Origin: Siphonodentalium dalli
Taxonomy: Eukaryota; Mollusca; Scaphopoda; Gadilida; Siphonodentaliidae
NCBI GenBank assembly: GCA_032622095.1
Contig: CP136068.1
Span: forward strand, 157,923,465 to 157,987,464
Length of the DNA stretch: 64,000 bases
Direction: 5' to 3'
Position numbers and translations under genes: made by a program. The notes under the pieces were generated by a model that saw only the letters and a list, made by a program, of their open reading frames with translations, did no database searches and was not told the origin of the DNA. Shown piece after piece: positions 23,164 to 34,264 of the stretch; position 1 is the stretch's first letter; each line of letters opens with the position of its first letter.

Positions 23164-23684
23164 AAACGGAAAAACAGTATTGATACTTGGTGACTCTATC
23201 ATCAAATTTGTTTCTGATATTGACGGTGCATATGTTGAGTGCCTTCGTGGTTATACCATCAACAGATTGGCAGGTTACGTTCGGGACTCATTGGCATTCA
23301 TCCAATCCTTTGATTGTGTACTGGTACATGTAGGTACAAACGATATAGCTAACGGTTTGACCGAAGGCGACTTAGAATCAGAATTCGGAAATCTAATTGG
23401 AACTTTAAAGAAACTCAAAGTAAAAATCACTATGTCAGCTATTCTTCCGAGGCCATGTGATTACCAGTACACAGCTAACAAGGTTTACAGAGTAAACAAC
23501 AAGTTGAAGACTCTTTGTAATCGTAATTACATAACATTTGGTCATTCATTTCGTCCATTTTTTATTAAAAGGGGGCAATCCTGATAGATCATTATATGCC
23601 AGAAGGGATGGTGGTTTACACCTGAATATGTTAGGATCAAAAGTTCTAACAAAATTTTTCTTCCAGTTAATTAAGCAGATGTAA
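23164..23684 (+). pseudogene. SGNH hydrolase-like ORF of the Ngaro-like element, frameshifted
   Basis: The ORF opens with KTVLILGDSIIKFV, the SGNH block I with catalytic Ser in GDS, followed by VLVHVGTNDIANG (block III, Gly-x-Asn). The frame stops at 23582 in FIKRGQS, but the adjacent frame continues GGNPDRSLYARRDGGLHLNM, giving the D-x-x-H block (DGGLH). One indel in the A4G5 run near 23572 would account for this. No ATG precedes block I; the sequence just before, TTTTATTTTCCAG then GAAACGG, resembles a 3' splice site. Hydrolase ORFs are known in some Ngaro elements; their function is unsettled. Confidence 0.75.
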
Positions 23685-23689
23685 TCGTC

Positions 23690-24575
23690 ATGAAATATTG
23701 TTAACCTAATATAAACTCAGTAGGTTCGCTATACTGTTTGAAACTCTCTGGGGACTGGGATTGACCCTCCCACACGTACTGGGTAGGCTTTCCAGGGCTA
23801 GTCACCTTGGGCCAGATAATCCTTTAAGGTGAGACTCGGGGGTCTAGCTCGCGCTGTCCTCAAGGGAGTTTCATTCAGAAAATTGTATTACTTGTTATAT
23901 TATTTTGTAATTTGTAAATAATTAATATTTGTGATATATATACATGTATGCTAAAAGCTCATCTTTATGAAGGTAGATCTCCTAGTCACAATATGTCTAT
24001 CATCTAAGCTAGCAGTGCCAGCTCCAGTTAGTCAACTGAGTCAGTGGTATATTATAATTTCTACATGGAGGATATCGGGCTGCTGTTTGCATTGCAATAT
24101 GTTGTTACCAGTCACTCAAGAGTGGCTTGGGCTGTGATTGTTACATCAATACAGGTACATCAATTAAAGCCGAAGAATTTCAGGTAGGCTAGAAACTTAA
24201 TCACTTACTTATTTTTGGTGGACCTTCGGTTTGGCAGATTTAGCCAAAAATATGTTTAAAATATAATAATTGGATATATGTATGATCTACTTCAGCCCAT
24301 ATATATATTGTAATTGTTGACTCAGATCTGATTTGATTAATTTACAATATTGTTTATCGTGAAATTTGTAGAAAACTATGAATCGTTTGAATACTGATGA
24401 ATTTGATTTGGAAAATCATTATCATGATGAATTACATTGTCATTGATGATTGAATATGAAATTAGTTCAAATTACGATTGATTGTATTTATCAAATTATT
24501 ATAATTGGGGAGCGTAGCAAAATAAATATAAACCCCAAAAGTTCTTACGTTCTCTTTCCGTGAAGATTAACACAA
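23690..24575. other. 3' non-coding region of the Ngaro-like element
   Basis: AT-rich non-coding sequence with one GC-richer block at about 23750-23870 (CTCTGGGGACTGGGATTGAC through CTCAAGGGAG). It should hold the terminal repeats of the element; I could not pair them by eye. Confidence 0.45.
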
Positions 24576-24905
24576 CGTTAGATTTTATATTGACGATTTC
24601 TCCATTGAATTCAACTGCTATAGCATAATCGCCCAATCGATGTATTTTAACGATCCATTTCATGTATTGTTGACGGCAGTAAAACGCGATACCACCTTTC
24701 ACCGACTCATTGGAGTTTCTTCAATACAATGGTATCCTGATATTTGGATCTCAGATGCATCTTTATGCCACGTTTCGCATATTGTAATGAAATCATATTT
24801 AATTAATTTTTCTAAACATTCAATATCTCTAGATTTATGCACAAATCCTTGTGCATTCCACGATGTAAAGACAAATCTACGTCGCGATTGGTGCGTTACC
24901 ATCAA
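24576..24905 (-). pseudogene. LINE endonuclease N-terminal portion (upstream half of the split LINE)
   Basis: Reading leftward the frame gives RFVFTSWNAQGFVHKSRDIE, then YDFITICETWHKD, then KGGIAFYCRQQYMKW and AIAVEFNGEIVNI. These match the start of an AP-like endonuclease: the Asn of WNAQG and the catalytic Glu in ICETW. One frameshift near 24700. The sequence stops matching at about 24576 and its continuation (ISAYIPP) is at 18350, on the far side of the Ngaro-like element. Confidence 0.8.
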
Positions 24906-27573
24906 CTCATTTTCACATCAATCATATTTGAGAACTATAACTTATAAATAAATTGGTCGACGGTCGGTAGGAACAAGAAACAACGGCAAGCAATACATTC
25001 CTAGATTATCACAAACATACATGTACGAGCTCATATTGTTGAAATTTATTCCAAGCAGCCGACTCCAGTTATTTTATAAACTATTGTGGAGAAACACACA
25101 TATATAATACGTATGAATACACCCGTTATTTTACATGTATCTTCAAACAGTTCACTGCGGACTATTATTTAAATAATAATGACAAGCATCAAACTGCACC
25201 TCCGTTTTTCTTAAATCGTTTTTACACTGAAATGTGTAGGATCATTTGCTAACCCTGACATATTTGTGCAATACCAGATACAAAATAAACGCTGCATGAA
25301 ATAACTCAATACAATATACAAATGTTATTTACTAAACTTCCGGTATGAAGCTTGGTGAGTGTTACCATCTATACACGACAGCATTTAATTATGTTCCATT
25401 TCCAGCTAAATCCTCGGCATTCAATTGGTTAACGCTCGCGCAACATATCCCATGTTTACGGCTTTCGCGCGTGCGAAGGGTTCTTTAGTCTTGATTGACA
25501 GCCGTCTTGTTCCAATAGACGTCTGATAACAGCTGCGGCCATCTTAATTTAAGATTAAGCTCCGCCCCTCGACATCTACCGGCGCTTTGTTGGGATGACA
25601 TTAACTAACACGAACACTGACTTCCGGGTTGATAACAAGTTTTTCGAAAACAATTAATGGATCTAAATTAAAAATCAAGATTAAATCTACTTGAAAACGA
25701 AATGACACAAGACTAAATCATCAAATTTAACATCATTGAGTAAAAGCACAAGAAAAGAGAGTGCGCGCTCCGCATATCGAGATAAATCGATCGAATTGAT
25801 GGATGCACGATATTGGGCAATAAATTATAAACTGAGTTACTGAATTCACTAACTAACGGATCACAAAATCTATTTGTTATTGTAGGGCCATTAATGCCCT
25901 ATTCTATATCTGATGACTGTTGGACATGAAGATTAGGCAAGTTTTTATCACTTTATTTCACCAATCAACTTTCAATCAATACTTTCTCATATGTCCTGTC
26001 CATCTACATTGTATTTGTTTACTTGTTTGTCTGTTTTATCTAAATTACTCTACCTGTGAAGGTGACTTGATTGTCAATAAACTTAGCTTTACATATATGA
26101 TACTAGTAGGCCAATAGATATATATCTGTGTTGATTCGTTACGGTATTTAACGTACAAGTCATATTTATAGCTCTATTAGTTGGGTTGTACATATATGCT
26201 AAATATGTTGATGTTCTTTGTTGGTTCTTTCGGTTGATGTTATTTCACGGTGTCTGTATCGTCCAGATGATCAATTTCATTATTGTCAACTCAGTCTTGA
26301 AAAAATGCATATTTCTATTGAGACTTATTTGCTATTATTGCACAAATTATTAAATATTGAAAACAAATATACATTTGGTCAAAATTAATTATGAGCATTG
26401 AGCAGAGCCTGGTTGAAATGCTACGGTGTGGCGAATCATACTCGTCTGCGAGCGACGGTCAGAACTGATGCTATATATGCATGGTTCTATTAATGGTTTG
26501 TATTTTGATGAGGTAAACTGCTCGTAACCTCCATTGTAGACAATTTCACACCAGGTTCTATTCATAAACAAATTAGAAATTTGGCATAAGGAACTGTAGT
26601 AAACAAATGTCTGTCCAAATGACTAGATCATTGAGACTCGGGCAGACATATACGGGTAGGGTAATCCAATGTTAATAATGTAATGAGGCAGCATGTTTAA
26701 CACAACCTTTATTATTAAACATTATAAAGTTAATATATTAAAGACATATTATGGACTTGTTCGGGCACGTGAAACTGATAAGTTAGTATTCAGGCACCAT
26801 GCCAACTGGGAGAATGTAGCATTCTACTATCAGAGGCTCAGAGCCAAAAATCTGAAACAAATCGACCGTACCACTCCATTGAAAACATCGCCTGAACTAC
26901 ACTCAAATGAAAAATATTTATGACTAGATTCGGGATGCAACTATCAACGATAAATTTACAAAAATGATTCCGCCAACGAAAGTCACTGCATTTCAATAAT
27001 ATATAAGAATGACGGTGTGTGTTGTGAATTTGGAAATAATATTTGTAAAATGTAACTAAGTACTTTGAGGAAGATTATTCACCATTTCTATTTGGTCACC
27101 CTACTGGAGTGTTTCACATCACTTTAAAATTTAAAGAAATATGGTCGAAATGCAAATGAAAGAAATAATGTTGAATGAGGCAAGAAAATAAAGATGCTTT
27201 GTTTCCGTGCATCGACCGACCCTAAAAAATAACCCGCCGACCCTAAAGTGTTTATTGATATTTGGAGAAAAAGTTTTCTAAATTTTTTATTTCTGTTTTT
27301 ACGACTAATGCTCATAAATATTGATGATTATTAGTGTACAAAACACATGGCTTCTAATAACATATCCCTGTGAAAAGTGACGTGAAGTGTGTGATGGGTT
27401 GTGGATTGATGGGCATGAATTTTGCAATTTAAATTTTATGAGAGTGGATCCCATGCCTGGCTGCTTTACCTGTATGCCTTGTTTCGGACTTATGGAACAT
27501 ACTCTTGGGTTCCAAATAAACATGCATGCATATTTGTTATTTTATTTGGAAATCTGCCCCTGCATAGTGGTTA
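24906..27573. other. No gene recognised; may include LINE 5' region
   Basis: A GC-richer block at about 25400-25640 contains CCGCCCC and, on the minus strand, AAGATGGCCGC, a good YY1-type word. It lies about 630 bases upstream of the LINE endonuclease start, so it could be the LINE's 5' untranslated region or a host regulatory segment. The rest is AT-rich and featureless to my eye. Confidence 0.35.
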
Positions 27574-27579
27574 TTTGGG

Positions 27580-28043
27580 CAGCCCTGGGAATTAAGGAAA
27601 ATTTGCCTAGGCAATATTTTTGCCTATGTGAAAGAAATCAGCCTAGGCAAAAACAGATTTTACCTAGGCAATTTTGCAACAATATTGCCATCTCAAATCA
27701 ATATGATTCAATAATAACCTGAAATGCTTAGTTATTTTGGAGAAAATTTCCAGGCCACTACTCGTCATATATATACATTCCACAAAGCATCTCCAAAACT
27801 AGTGCCCTTATGGGTAGCTAGTTAATGGCCCAGTACCATGGAATCAATTTTAGGACAATATATGTAAATAGTGATTTAAGGAAGTCATTTTGGCTAAAGA
27901 GGTTCTATTTCTGATAGACACAAATCAATTTTAGTAACCCAATGAACTTGTTTTACCTAGGCAATATAATTTCCTAGGCAAACTTATTTTGCCTCTGCTT
28001 TTACCTAGGCATTGCCTATTGCCTAGGTCAATTCCCAGGGCTG
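27580..28043. mobile_element. MITE with CCTAGGCAA-motif arms and 6-bp TSD
   Basis: A 464-bp element flanked by TTTGGG on both sides (27574-27579 and 28044-28049). Ends are inverted repeats CAGCCCTGGGAATT and AATTCCCAGGGCTG. Each arm contains several copies of the word GCCTAGGCAA or TACCTAGGCAA in both orientations. Non-coding. The superfamily is unclear; CAG ends recall hAT, whose duplication is normally 8 bp. Confidence 0.8.
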
Positions 28044-28436
28044 TTTGGGTCTGCAAGTTTATTAATTTTGAGGCTATGCAAATTGAAAACAGCACAAACT
28101 CAAGATTTGTATATGATTCTGATACCAAATTGATGAGCTTATAACTTTATGCATGTACAAGTTCAAGTATATTGCATACATGTGAGCATTTAAATATTGA
28201 ATAAACACCACATGACACATATTTTGTTGATTACCATGTGTGATTGCTTGGCCTATATTGCATGTACTATACAAATAATTGTTTATTAATAGTTGATGTT
28301 TTGCTCAGTTTCCCCTGTGGTATTTTTTGGGTCTGCACTGTTATTAACTTGCAATGGAATCCCCCCCCTGCACTTTTATTTGGAGCCCGAGAGTACAGAT
28401 AGGAACACTATCAACAATCATGGTGGTGTGTATTTG

Positions 28437-28523
28437 TACAGTAATGCCATAAGTAATTGACTCTCCATCTACAGCAGAGTTATGGGTAACTTTTCAGGAT
28501 TTAGTACTTAGGGCATTACTGTA
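28437..28523. mobile_element. Mariner-like MITE (family F5), short copy
   Basis: TA, then CAGTAATGCCATAAGTAATT at the left and ACTTAGGGCATTACTG then TA at the right. TA flanks fit Tc1/mariner. The longer copy is at 47765-47949. Confidence 0.7.
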
Positions 28524-30364
28524 AGTATATATACATGTATAGAGGTTATCACCACATATGGTAGGGGTACAGCTACTGTTTCCAAAAAACAGGCATGCTA
28601 GGTTGGTGTACCGGCTACCTCCAGACAATGGGATGTAGTCGTCACAATGCAAGTACAGTATTATAGTCGTGTCATGGGTAAAATTATAAAAAAGTTAGTG
28701 ACATCAATTTCGTACCAAGTTGATAGCCAACTTTAGGAAAATGTGGTATGTGAATATTAAATAAAAAACATACTTAAGCATGAAGTCATTGAAGTACCGG
28801 TAAGTTTGATCTTTTATCAATCATAATGTATATTTCCACTGTGTTTATAATCAAGCAATACTTTTCCCACAACACAATTTGGCATTTTATGTGTCTTCAG
28901 TCGAGGTGATTCAATATTTCTGCAGCTGGATAAAAAATATCAAAATAAAATAGAAAAAAAAATCCCTACCTACCTACAGCCCTCTTTATTCAGATTGTTT
29001 GGCTTCGGCAATACACTACGGCAACAGTATGCAGTGGCCTAGTTTGCTTCAGCAAATTGCTTCGGCATTGAATGCTGATTGCCGTAGGCAATTATTATGA
29101 AGGCTGTACCTACCCTAATTTTTTCGCTCCATTATCGGAAACATACTCTTTTTTTTTTTTGCCTGACAAATATATTTGTGTTTAAAGAATACAAAAAATG
29201 TCAATATAATTTAATATATAGATAATAAAATAAAATAATATATATTGAATTAATTAAAAATAAATTAACAATTTAACATGCTGACCAGTTAACACAATTA
29301 GTGACAGTAATCATTATTCCATTATTTAGGATCCATTGAATGAGACTGGACTTGTCTTCAGTTGTTCAGTGATCAACAATCAGCAGAAAAATTTAATCTT
29401 TAAAAAATAAGTTAAAATAGTAATTTTGGGTTCTTAAATACGTTCCACATACCGCAGAAAAGAGATTTTTTTCACCTACATGGTGTTACTAAAATAATCT
29501 TTAGGAACTCCATATTAAGGTTGATTTAATGAACTTTATGAAGCTATGGGGGGGGTAAAATAATATAAATTGCAACAAAAATGGTAAATAAAATAAATTT
29601 CATATGATTTGAGTGAATAGCATATACCACTCACACACTGACTCAAGTAACCAAACATTCGTCACAATCAGAGATGGACATGTATGTCCTTTTGTAGCCA
29701 TAAACACATTTTCAACCGTTGAACTTGACCACCGGGGTTGCTGGGTGCACGGAGATCTTCCGAAATTGGTTGGCCCATAATGTTTTATAAGTGCAATCTA
29801 AGTCGTTCTAGCTGAAAATGTGTTTTAACATTTGTAAGTCATATCCATATATAATTGAGCGTCTTACTGTATAGTATTATTCAATAAATTTGACAGTTTG
29901 TGCTATAATTCGTTAACAATTGCAACAACTTGCTCGTAAAAATTTAAAATGGTGAAGTTTGTTTACCACGTTGGATAGGTCAAGGGTCATTGGCGAAAGG
30001 TCGAGGTCACTAGCTGTTCCCTGACGCCTAAAGTGTATGCTTGGCGTCAGGTAAGCCTTGGTTAAGGATTCTTATGTTGGCGGGTGACGTCATCTAATTT
30101 GCATAGAGCAAGAGGCTCCATCTGGGGGAATAACGTTACCGGCACGTAAACGTGTAAGACCGTTTTGCAAATAATTTGTTTGACAATTCAGATAACAATT
30201 GACGGCGATCGATCTGTTTTATGTAATAGGTTAACTATAAAATCATTGATTATATAAATGAACGTTTTTTTATTATACTAAGCGGTCCCTAACTTTAATG
30301 GATTAATCCAAATTGTAGTGTTCATCGTTTGTCAAGTTGGGTGGTTCTACTCACTCTTGGGGGT
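28524..30364. other. No gene recognised
   Basis: A possible minor inverted-repeat element of about 135 bp lies at 28975-29110 (ACAGCCCTCTTTATTCAGATTG against CAATTATTATGAAGGCTGT). There is a T-run at 29151-29160, a very AT-rich stretch at about 29170-29290, and a TGACGTCA word at 30085. Nothing else is supportable. Confidence 0.4.
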
Positions 30365-30373
30365 GTTAGTATT

Positions 30374-30846
30374 GCTGATGGGGTCATTGTCACAAGGCTC
30401 CGGTCACATTCGTAGCCTGCTTTTTAAATCGATCACAAATGTAGCCAGATTTTCTACGGCGATCACATTTGTAGCCAGCTTTTCATATTCACGCGAGCCT
30501 CAATGAACAAGATTAGGTTAGTCTCATTTTTCTGAGTTGATGAATGAAAAACAACACACATTTTAATTTGATATTAGTTCATCTAATAACCTGAGGTTTC
30601 CGATCAATGTCGTTAGATGCTCGAATTATTTTCCAATATAAGTTGATAAACGAAGTCAGTTTTGGAGCATGACGTCGGCATTTTAGTCACGAACGCGATG
30701 ACATCATATTTCGCGCCATATAAAGCATGGAATTAGAAAAGCTGGCTACGAATGTGATCGCCGGCGAAAAGCTGACTACATTTGTGATCGATTTAAAAAG
30801 CTGGCTACGAATGTGACCGAAGCCTTGTGACAATGACCCCATCGGC
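30374..30846. mobile_element. MULE-like MITE, 108-bp TIRs and 9-bp TSD
   Basis: A 473-bp non-coding element flanked by perfect 9-bp duplications GTTAGTATT (30365-30373 and 30847-30855). Inverted repeats of about 108 bp begin GCTGATGGGGTCATTGTCAC (left) and GCCGATGGGGTCATTGTCAC (right, complement). Within each arm a sub-repeat with ATCACA, then TGTAGCCAGCTTTT occurs about three times. Long TIRs and 9-bp duplications fit Mutator-like transposons. It sits just upstream of the Crypton-like pseudogene. Confidence 0.9.
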
Positions 30847-30921
30847 GTTAGTATTCGCACCTGTTGTATAGGTGATGTAAACAAATTACGTCGTCTGCAT
30901 TTAGTAACAAAATACGACAAA

Positions 30922-32136
30922 ATGAAGCGCTTCGCCGATCATTCGATGGATGAAATAATTTCCAAACGTGCGAATAATATTCCTAAAAATACACAGAGCT
31001 CAAATGCGGTAGCTGCCAGAACACTAAGGGAGTATTTGCAAGAAAAAAAGCAGGACACTAATTTCGAAACGTTTGATGCTGTAAAGTTGAATGAGCACTT
31101 GTGTCATTTTTACATGGACGCTCGCTCGAAAAAGGGGGAGATGTATAAGGCAAGCACGTTTGAAAACATAAGACATGCTTTGAATAGATATTTAAAGTCG
31201 CCACCACAGATGAAAAAATCGACATCATTACCAATGCTGAATTTGCTGAAGCTAATGAGTGTTTCAAAACGGCCATGTCTGAAATAAAGCTACACGGGAA
31301 AGGGGATATCACACACCATGACCAAATTGAAGATGATGATTTGAAACAAATATATAACAGCCTGTATTTATCACCGAGAACACCATACGGGTTATTCAAT
31401 CGAGTGCAAATGAACATCAGATTATACTTTTGTCGTCGTGCAAACGAAAACATGGAACTCATGACCAAAGATTCATTTTCCATACACCAATATCCTGATT
31501 GCAGAAAATATGTCCTTAAAAAAAAGGACGAATTGACAAATAATCACCGAGGTGGCGACAAAGAGACTTTTTCTGGTCACATGCCCGCGTGATAAACTCC
31601 GTCTTTTCATGCCAAATCTGAGCGAAAAAATCCTCATATCCAAACGTTACACCAATCATAGTATGGTGTTACAGGAGTTACAATTCTGGGCAGGGTAAAT
31701 TTCAGCCCATCACAAATAATGGCTGTAACAGGGCATAAGTCAGTCTCGTCCCTCTCTGTGTATCAACGAGTTTCTGACAGGGATGAGTGATGGCGAGGCC
31801 ATCGGTGGTAGTGTTTCACGTGACTCACTTGTGCCATACAATCCGCCCGTGAATCCGAGATCTGCGTGTCCGCCTCATGATGACATGAACATTTCTCAAG
31901 TTCGACCAGTAATGTCGGGAACCCAAATAACTCGGCAAATACAGCAAAAATGTTCAACAACAACACAACAAATTGAAAAATTTGCAGGAAATGGCGGTGG
32001 TGTTTTGGACAAAGTAGGCCTATCCATTGAAAACGTCCAAATGTCCCTCGACAGCACTGGCCATTACATGGGAGCTCCAATGTTTAGTGGATGTACCACT
32101 CACAACATTCACTTCGGCAGTCCTCCACATAATTGA
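30922..32136 (+). pseudogene. Crypton-like (DUF3504-type) tyrosine recombinase, frameshifted
   Basis: A broken ORF related to Crypton transposases and their domesticated relatives (ZMYM2, QRICH1 and KIAA1958-like proteins). Frame one (30922-31287) has REYLQEKKQDTNF and MYKASTFENIRHALNRYLKS. Near 31205 the frame shifts to EANECFKTAMSEIKLHGKGD, then LYLSPRTPYGLFNRVQMNIR and LYFCRRANENMELMTKDSFS, the segment with the first catalytic Arg. After a stop at 31590 the remains RYTNHS (H box, about 31645) and MAVTGHKSVSSLSVYQRVS (about 31721-31777; His and the candidate Tyr nucleophile) are in other frames. The last ORF (31783-32136) matches the family tail position. At least three frame breaks plus the lost arginine partner of the H box mean it is inactive. 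Confidence 0.8.
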
Positions 32137-32794
32137 TGAGAAATCAAGAGAAATCCACTTACAAATTGTGCTACGATCATTCAAAACTTCCTGTGATTTT
32201 CTTGTTCTATTTATAAAACTACATCATTGATTTTTTCGTGACGTCATTCACTGGGGGCGCAACGGGTTTATAGCGTAAGCATGAGAATGCTATATAATAT
32301 GACGCATCGGTTCCAGTATGAAACTGATTCTAGCTGTCACCACAAAATTAAAGGGCTGTCAATGGAACATATACGTTATTGTGGTTGATTGACGGTAGCA
32401 TGGTGTGACATTGACGGCTTGGAGCCTATGTTCAACCGAGTCGCGCTAGATTTCGCATTTCGGCTGCGTGCATGTATAAATTTCTCGTAAACAATGAGCT
32501 TTGATTAAACTACACACATGTACTATTACTAAATATTAACATTTGATATCAATGACACGGAGTAACAATAATTACCAACAATAAATGACCATATACATAC
32601 TATGAAGTTCAACGACGCATATGCCTTGTATTATGTATCGCATTACTTCTGATAACTGGTGTCTGCAGAGTTCGGTTTGTTCTGTTGCTATGACATATAT
32701 GACATAGTTCGGTGACGATGTAATATTAAGATAAAATATGCTATAAGGGTTGGCGGTAGGTATTGTTGTTAAAATTATAGTCACATTCGTTAAA
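32137..32794. other. No gene recognised
   Basis: A TGACGTCA word lies at 32239. Nothing else supportable. Confidence 0.4.
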
Positions 32795-33540
32795 ACCGCC
32801 ATAAACAGAAAGAATATTATATGTTAGACACATTTTGTTCTTATACCAATCATAAATATAACGTAAAATGCATGTTATTGTCATATTAGTACTCACTCTG
32901 TGTTGTGTAGACGACCACCCTGTTATGTAAACAGTATATGTAAAGAGTATGCGATAAGCAACACACTCAAAACCGGAGAAATACCACCACGATCTTTACA
33001 ACATACCGGTATAGGGCTAGCTAATCCTCTGTTCTCAAGATATCAATGTTAAATGGGTCAGCGTGAACCACTCTCCTAAATCAATCGCCACGGTGTTGAT
33101 TGTTTTGATTATCGCCCTCTGTTTACGTGCTGTATATACACAAATGATCGGCTCACACAACGAGTGTTTTGTGGATAATATCATTATACTAACTATTAGT
33201 ATATTCTTGTGGAATTTTTCAAAATGTGGTAACCGTTATTTCTAAAATTATTACCTATATAAAGAAGGCCAATCGTTGTTTTAATAGAGAACTGGCACAC
33301 GCTGAACTGTCGGATCAGTTTTCTCTTTGAAGTTTAGTCTGAACTAAAGTCGAAGAGAGAGACAGTTGTAAATATGTACACGGTGTTGAGTGTTTGCTTA
33401 TCGCTCACTATTTACGTGTGTTTTGTGGATAATATCGCATTCAATCATTATACTATACAAGAAGTATATTCTTGATGAAATTTTCATAATTTGGTAACTG
33501 TTATTTCTAAATAATAACTTATAACCAAGGCCATCCTTGC
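32795..33540 (+). repeat. Dispersed repeat carrying a short ORF, copy 2 plus partial tandem copy
   Basis: 32795-33365 matches 4730-5345. It holds the related frame at 33063-33245 (NHSPKSIATVLIVLIIALCL), but the start codon is GTG instead of ATG. From about 33376 to 33540 part of the unit repeats again (ACGGTGTTGAGTGTTTGCTT, TTTTGTGGATAATATCGCAT), so the repeat has undergone a local partial duplication. Confidence 0.65.
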
Positions 33541-33718
33541 CTTTAAGCGATGGGCTGTGATCCCATTGAAACATTGTTCTACAGAAAAGAGTGTTGAGTG
33601 TTACCGGATGTATTGGAATCCGCGTTCTTCACGATCGACGTGTGCAGGTTACCAAGACAACAGACTAAATATTTATAGAAGGTGAACAGCGGCACGTCAT
33701 GTTCACGGCTCTTCTTTC

Positions 33719-34116
33719 TTAACCCTTTACCCAACAAACCGGCCAAAACCGGCCAAATAAAGCTTCAACAGCCTAAAATATCTTCGGTCTGTCTCAATAG
33801 AACCATACAAATATGGATATCATTGGAACCGGCTCCTTGACCACATTGTGATAGTTACAGTTATGCCCTGTGCCAATGCATTCTCTTATATATGCGAGTC
33901 GACCATAGGTCGCCTCGCATATATAAGAGAATGCATTGGCCTAAAAAAAATCTTTTTTTAACACTTTTTACCATTTTTTCTTACATTCTTTAACAATTTT
34001 ATCATTTTTAATGTGTTAAGCCAATGCATTCTCTTATATATGCGAGGCGACCTATGGTCGACTCGCATATATAAGAGAATGCATTGGCACAGGGCCGTTC
34101 TGTTGGTAAAGGTTAA
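33719..34116. mobile_element. Paired-hairpin MITE, piggyBac-type ends (family F1b), copy 1
   Basis: A 398-bp element whose ends are TTAACCCTTTACCCAAC at the left and TTGGTAAAGGTTAA at the right. TTAA plus CCC-start ends is the piggyBac signature. Inside, two oppositely oriented hairpins (about 33872-33943 and 34020-34088) share the stem GCCAATGCATTCTCTTATAT with the F1a elements. Non-coding. A second full copy is at 63363-63764. Confidence 0.88.
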
Positions 34117-34264
34117 AACTAGAATTCCGGGGAGTGAGAACCAGACTCGTGATCATGTTCTTGATCTGTCCGTGGTCTGTTACCGGGTGTTTGAATCACG
34201 AAGAACATGTTCTTGATCCGCTCCTGGTCTGTTATCGGGCGTTCGAATCATGAACAACATGTTC

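Larger units (their letters stand above)
18353..24575 (+). mobile_element. Ngaro/DIRS-like tyrosine-recombinase retrotransposon inserted in the LINE
   Basis: An element of about 6.2 kb with ORF order gag, RT, RNase H, tyrosine recombinase, SGNH hydrolase. Tyrosine recombinase in place of a DDE integrase identifies the DIRS order; a hydrolase ORF without an adenine methyltransferase points to the Ngaro group. The limits are set by where the interrupted LINE endonuclease stops and resumes (near 18352 and 24576) and are good to perhaps 20 bases. Split direct repeats expected of Ngaro were not identified by eye in 23690-24575. The copy is inactive: gag has two stops, and RT, RNase H and hydrolase have frame breaks. 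Confidence 0.8.

Noticed and set aside
34200-34255. tRNA-like T-loop word GTTCGAATC
   Set aside because: No acceptor stem, D-arm or anticodon arm can be placed around it; the same stretch is a local imperfect repeat (TGTTCTTGATC).
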